NCBI GenBank assembly: GCA_024239075.1
Contig: JANBVI010000027.1
Location: 467,968 to 531,967 of the forward strand
Length of the DNA stretch: 64,000 bases
Reading direction: 5' to 3'
Origin: Fischerella sp. CENA71
Lineage (GTDB): Bacteria; Cyanobacteriota; Cyanobacteriia; Cyanobacteriales; Nostocaceae
Shown: positions 62,649 to 64,000 of the stretch, piece after piece
How the letters are laid out: each line of letters opens with the position of its first letter
Numbering within the stretch: the first letter of the stretch is position 1
The notes under the pieces: model-generated
What the model was told of the DNA's origin: nothing
The model's input: only the letters and a program-made list of their open reading frames with translations
Databases searched by the model: none
Translations under genes and position numbers: made by a program

Positions 62649-64000
62649 CTAACGCCACAACCAAGAACGAACCCAACGCCACAACCGACTCAACCACCCC
62701 CAAAACCCGCGACGGGGTGTAACAACAGGTGCTAGCGGGTGTGAAAGATGATTAATTTCATTGTTGCAACGTTGAACCATTGCATCAAGTCCCATTGCTT
62801 GATAAAGTTCACAAGCATTACGATAAGCACCCATCGCATCTGATTGGCGATTGACTTTTTCTAACACCAAACCTAAATTAAACCAAGAATTAGCTTGTCC
62901 AGAGACATCGTCTATTTGTGTAGTGATATCTAAAGATTGCTGGTAGAAGTTTATCGCCCTTTGATATTCTCCCAGGGAACCGTAAGCAATACCTAAACCA
63001 ATTAAAGAACTAGCTTGTCCAGAGACATCGCCTATTTGTCTAGTGATATCTAAAGATTGCTGCAAGAAGTTTATCACCCTTTGATATTCTCCCAGGCAAT
63101 TGTAAGCATTACCCAAACCAATTAAAGAATCAGCTTGTCCCTTGCGATCGCCTATTTGTGCTGCAATATCTAAAGATTGCTGGTAGAAGTTTATCGCCGT
63201 TTGATATTCTCCCAGGGAATTGTAAGCATTACCCAAATTACCTAAAGAATTAGCTTGTCCAGAGCGATCGCCTATTTGTATTTTGATATCTAAAGATTGC
63301 TGGTAGAAGTTTATCGCCGTTTGATATTCTCCCAGGGAATAGTAAGTATTACCCAAATTATTTAAAGAATTAGCTTGTCCCTTGCGATCACCTATTTGTG
63401 TCGCTATTTCTAAAGATTGCTGGTAGAAGTTTATCGCCGTTTGATATTCTCCCAGGGAATTGTAAGCATTACCCAAATTACCTAAAGAATTAGCTTGTCC
63501 AGAGCGATCGCCTATTTGTGTCGCTATTTCTAAAGATTGCTGCAAGAAGTTTATCGCCGTTTGATATTCTCCCAGGGAATTGTAAGCATTACCCAGATTA
63601 TTTAAATAATTAGCTTGTCCAGAGCGATCACCTATTTGTGTCGCTATTTCTAAAGATTGCTTGTAGAACTGTATTGCCTGTTGATATTCTCCCAGAGATT
63701 TGTAAGCAACACCCAAATTGCCTAAAGAAGCCTCTTGTCCAGAACGATCTCCTATTTGTGTTGCTATTTCTAAAGATTGCTGGTGGAAGTATATCGCCGT
63801 TTGATATTCTCCCAGGGAATTGTAAGCATTACCCACATTATTTAAATAATTAGCTTGTCCAGAGCGATCACCTATTTGTGGCGCTATTTCTAAAGATTGC
63901 TTGTAGAACTGTATTGCCTGTTGATATTCTCCCAGAGATTTGTAAGCAACACCCAAATTGCCTAAAGAAGCCTCTTGTCCAGAACGATCACCTATTTGTG
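62649..64000 (-). CDS. TPR-repeat protein with near-identical 40-residue units (cut by window end)
   Basis: The frame is open to the right edge, so the N-terminus is outside; 450 residues are visible. About ten 40-residue tetratricopeptide units of the kinesin-light-chain type run from the edge to about 62880, e.g. LGNAYNSLGEYQTAINFYQQ and SLEIATQIGDRSGQAN. Neighbouring units are almost identical in DNA too (period 120 bp). The end is different: a last divergent TPR, an RNxxCELYQ helix and a Trp/Arg-rich tail (WGWLSRLWRWVRSWLWR) that may touch a membrane. Such tails and units occur in large TPR-CHAT or TPR-NB-ARC proteins; the domain in front is not visible. Confidence 0.85.
   Translation of the reverse strand, partial: QIGDRSGQEASLGNLGVAYKSLGEYQQAIQFYKQSLEIAPQIGDRSGQANYLNNVGNAYNSLGEYQTAIYFHQQSLEIATQIGDRSGQEASLGNLGVAYKSLGEYQQAIQFYKQSLEIATQIGDRSGQANYLNNLGNAYNSLGEYQTAINFLQQSLEIATQIGDRSGQANSLGNLGNAYNSLGEYQTAINFYQQSLEIATQIGDRKGQANSLNNLGNTYYSLGEYQTAINFYQQSLDIKIQIGDRSGQANSLGNLGNAYNSLGEYQTAINFYQQSLDIAAQIGDRKGQADSLIGLGNAYNCLGEYQRVINFLQQSLDITRQIGDVSGQASSLIGLGIAYGSLGEYQRAINFYQQSLDITTQIDDVSGQANSWFNLGLVLEKVNRQSDAMGAYRNACELYQAMGLDAMVQRCNNEINHLSHPLAPVVTPRRGFWGWLSRLWRWVRSWLWR
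62880..64000. repeat. 120-bp tandem repeat array encoding TPR units
   Basis: About nine copies of a 120-bp unit. Conserved segments are CTTTAGATATTG-like CTAAAGATTGCTGGTAGAAG and TTTGATATTCTCCCAGGGAA. Units differ at few bases, mostly at three spots, which suggests recent duplication or gene conversion. Confidence 0.92.

Noticed and set aside
62880-64000. CRISPR or satellite array
   Set aside because: The 120-bp units stay in one open frame and code TPR units.

Overview
The window comes from a cyanobacterial chromosome, most likely a filamentous, Nostocales-type species. The evidence is the dense scatter of the octamer GCGATCGC (HIP1), a PsbQ lipoprotein gene, a Cph1-type phytochrome with its Rcp-type response regulator, a PxcA/CemA-family protein, a sufBCDS operon facing sufR, and many short interspersed palindromic and heptameric repeats between genes. 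No rRNA, CRISPR array, prophage or complete insertion sequence was seen. I did not recognise a tRNA, but I could not run a covariance search.

Layout. 1-7.6 kb: the end of a creatininase-family gene, a CFA-synthase-like methyltransferase, a large membrane glycosyltransferase with a TPR-like tail, an LpxB-related protein and an MsbA-type ABC exporter. 7.7-16.9 kb (mostly minus strand): a GAF-PAS hybrid histidine kinase, an alpha/beta-hydrolase that lacks its nucleophile, a glycine/D-amino-acid-oxidase-like FAD protein, PsbQ, a possible broken small membrane-protein gene, an acidic TerB-like protein, a membrane-associated hydrolase and a protein carrying half a Clp N-domain. 17-21.3 kb: PEP synthase and a PMT-family glycosyltransferase. 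21.8-26 kb: a light-signalling cluster of phytochrome, overlapping Rcp regulator and a receiver-first histidine kinase. 26-36.5 kb: an unknown 92-aa protein, a CYTH phosphatase, membrane proteins, a CNNM/HlyC-type transporter and Mfd. 37-43.5 kb: acetyl-CoA synthetase, a TPR protein, beta-carbonic anhydrase, a PxcA-like protein, a zinc alcohol dehydrogenase and acylphosphatase. 43.7-49.7 kb: sufS, sufD, sufC and sufB, divergent from sufR, with two perfect CAAC-N6-GTTG SufR sites between them. 49.8-54.2 kb: small conserved proteins, a TPR lipid- or envelope-side protein and an orphan ABC ATPase. 54.4-59.1 kb: an NAD operon (pncB-nadD-NrtR-like regulator-nadE) with a 21-bp palindrome before pncB. 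59.3-64 kb: CsbD, a protein made of five 19-residue GxRPIA repeats, UvrB, and a TPR protein of near-identical 40-residue repeats cut by the window end.

The strongest functional stories are the Fe-S assembly regulon, the self-regulated NAD operon and the phytochrome phosphorelay. The most unusual signals are the GxRPIA repeat protein, short palindromic repeats that have entered coding sequences in frame (the glycosyltransferase, the hybrid kinase and SufD, with low-complexity relatives in Mfd and PEP synthase), a 121-bp MITE-like element, and a hairpin repeat filling the sufB-sufC gap. Family names come from reading the proteins; no database search was run.
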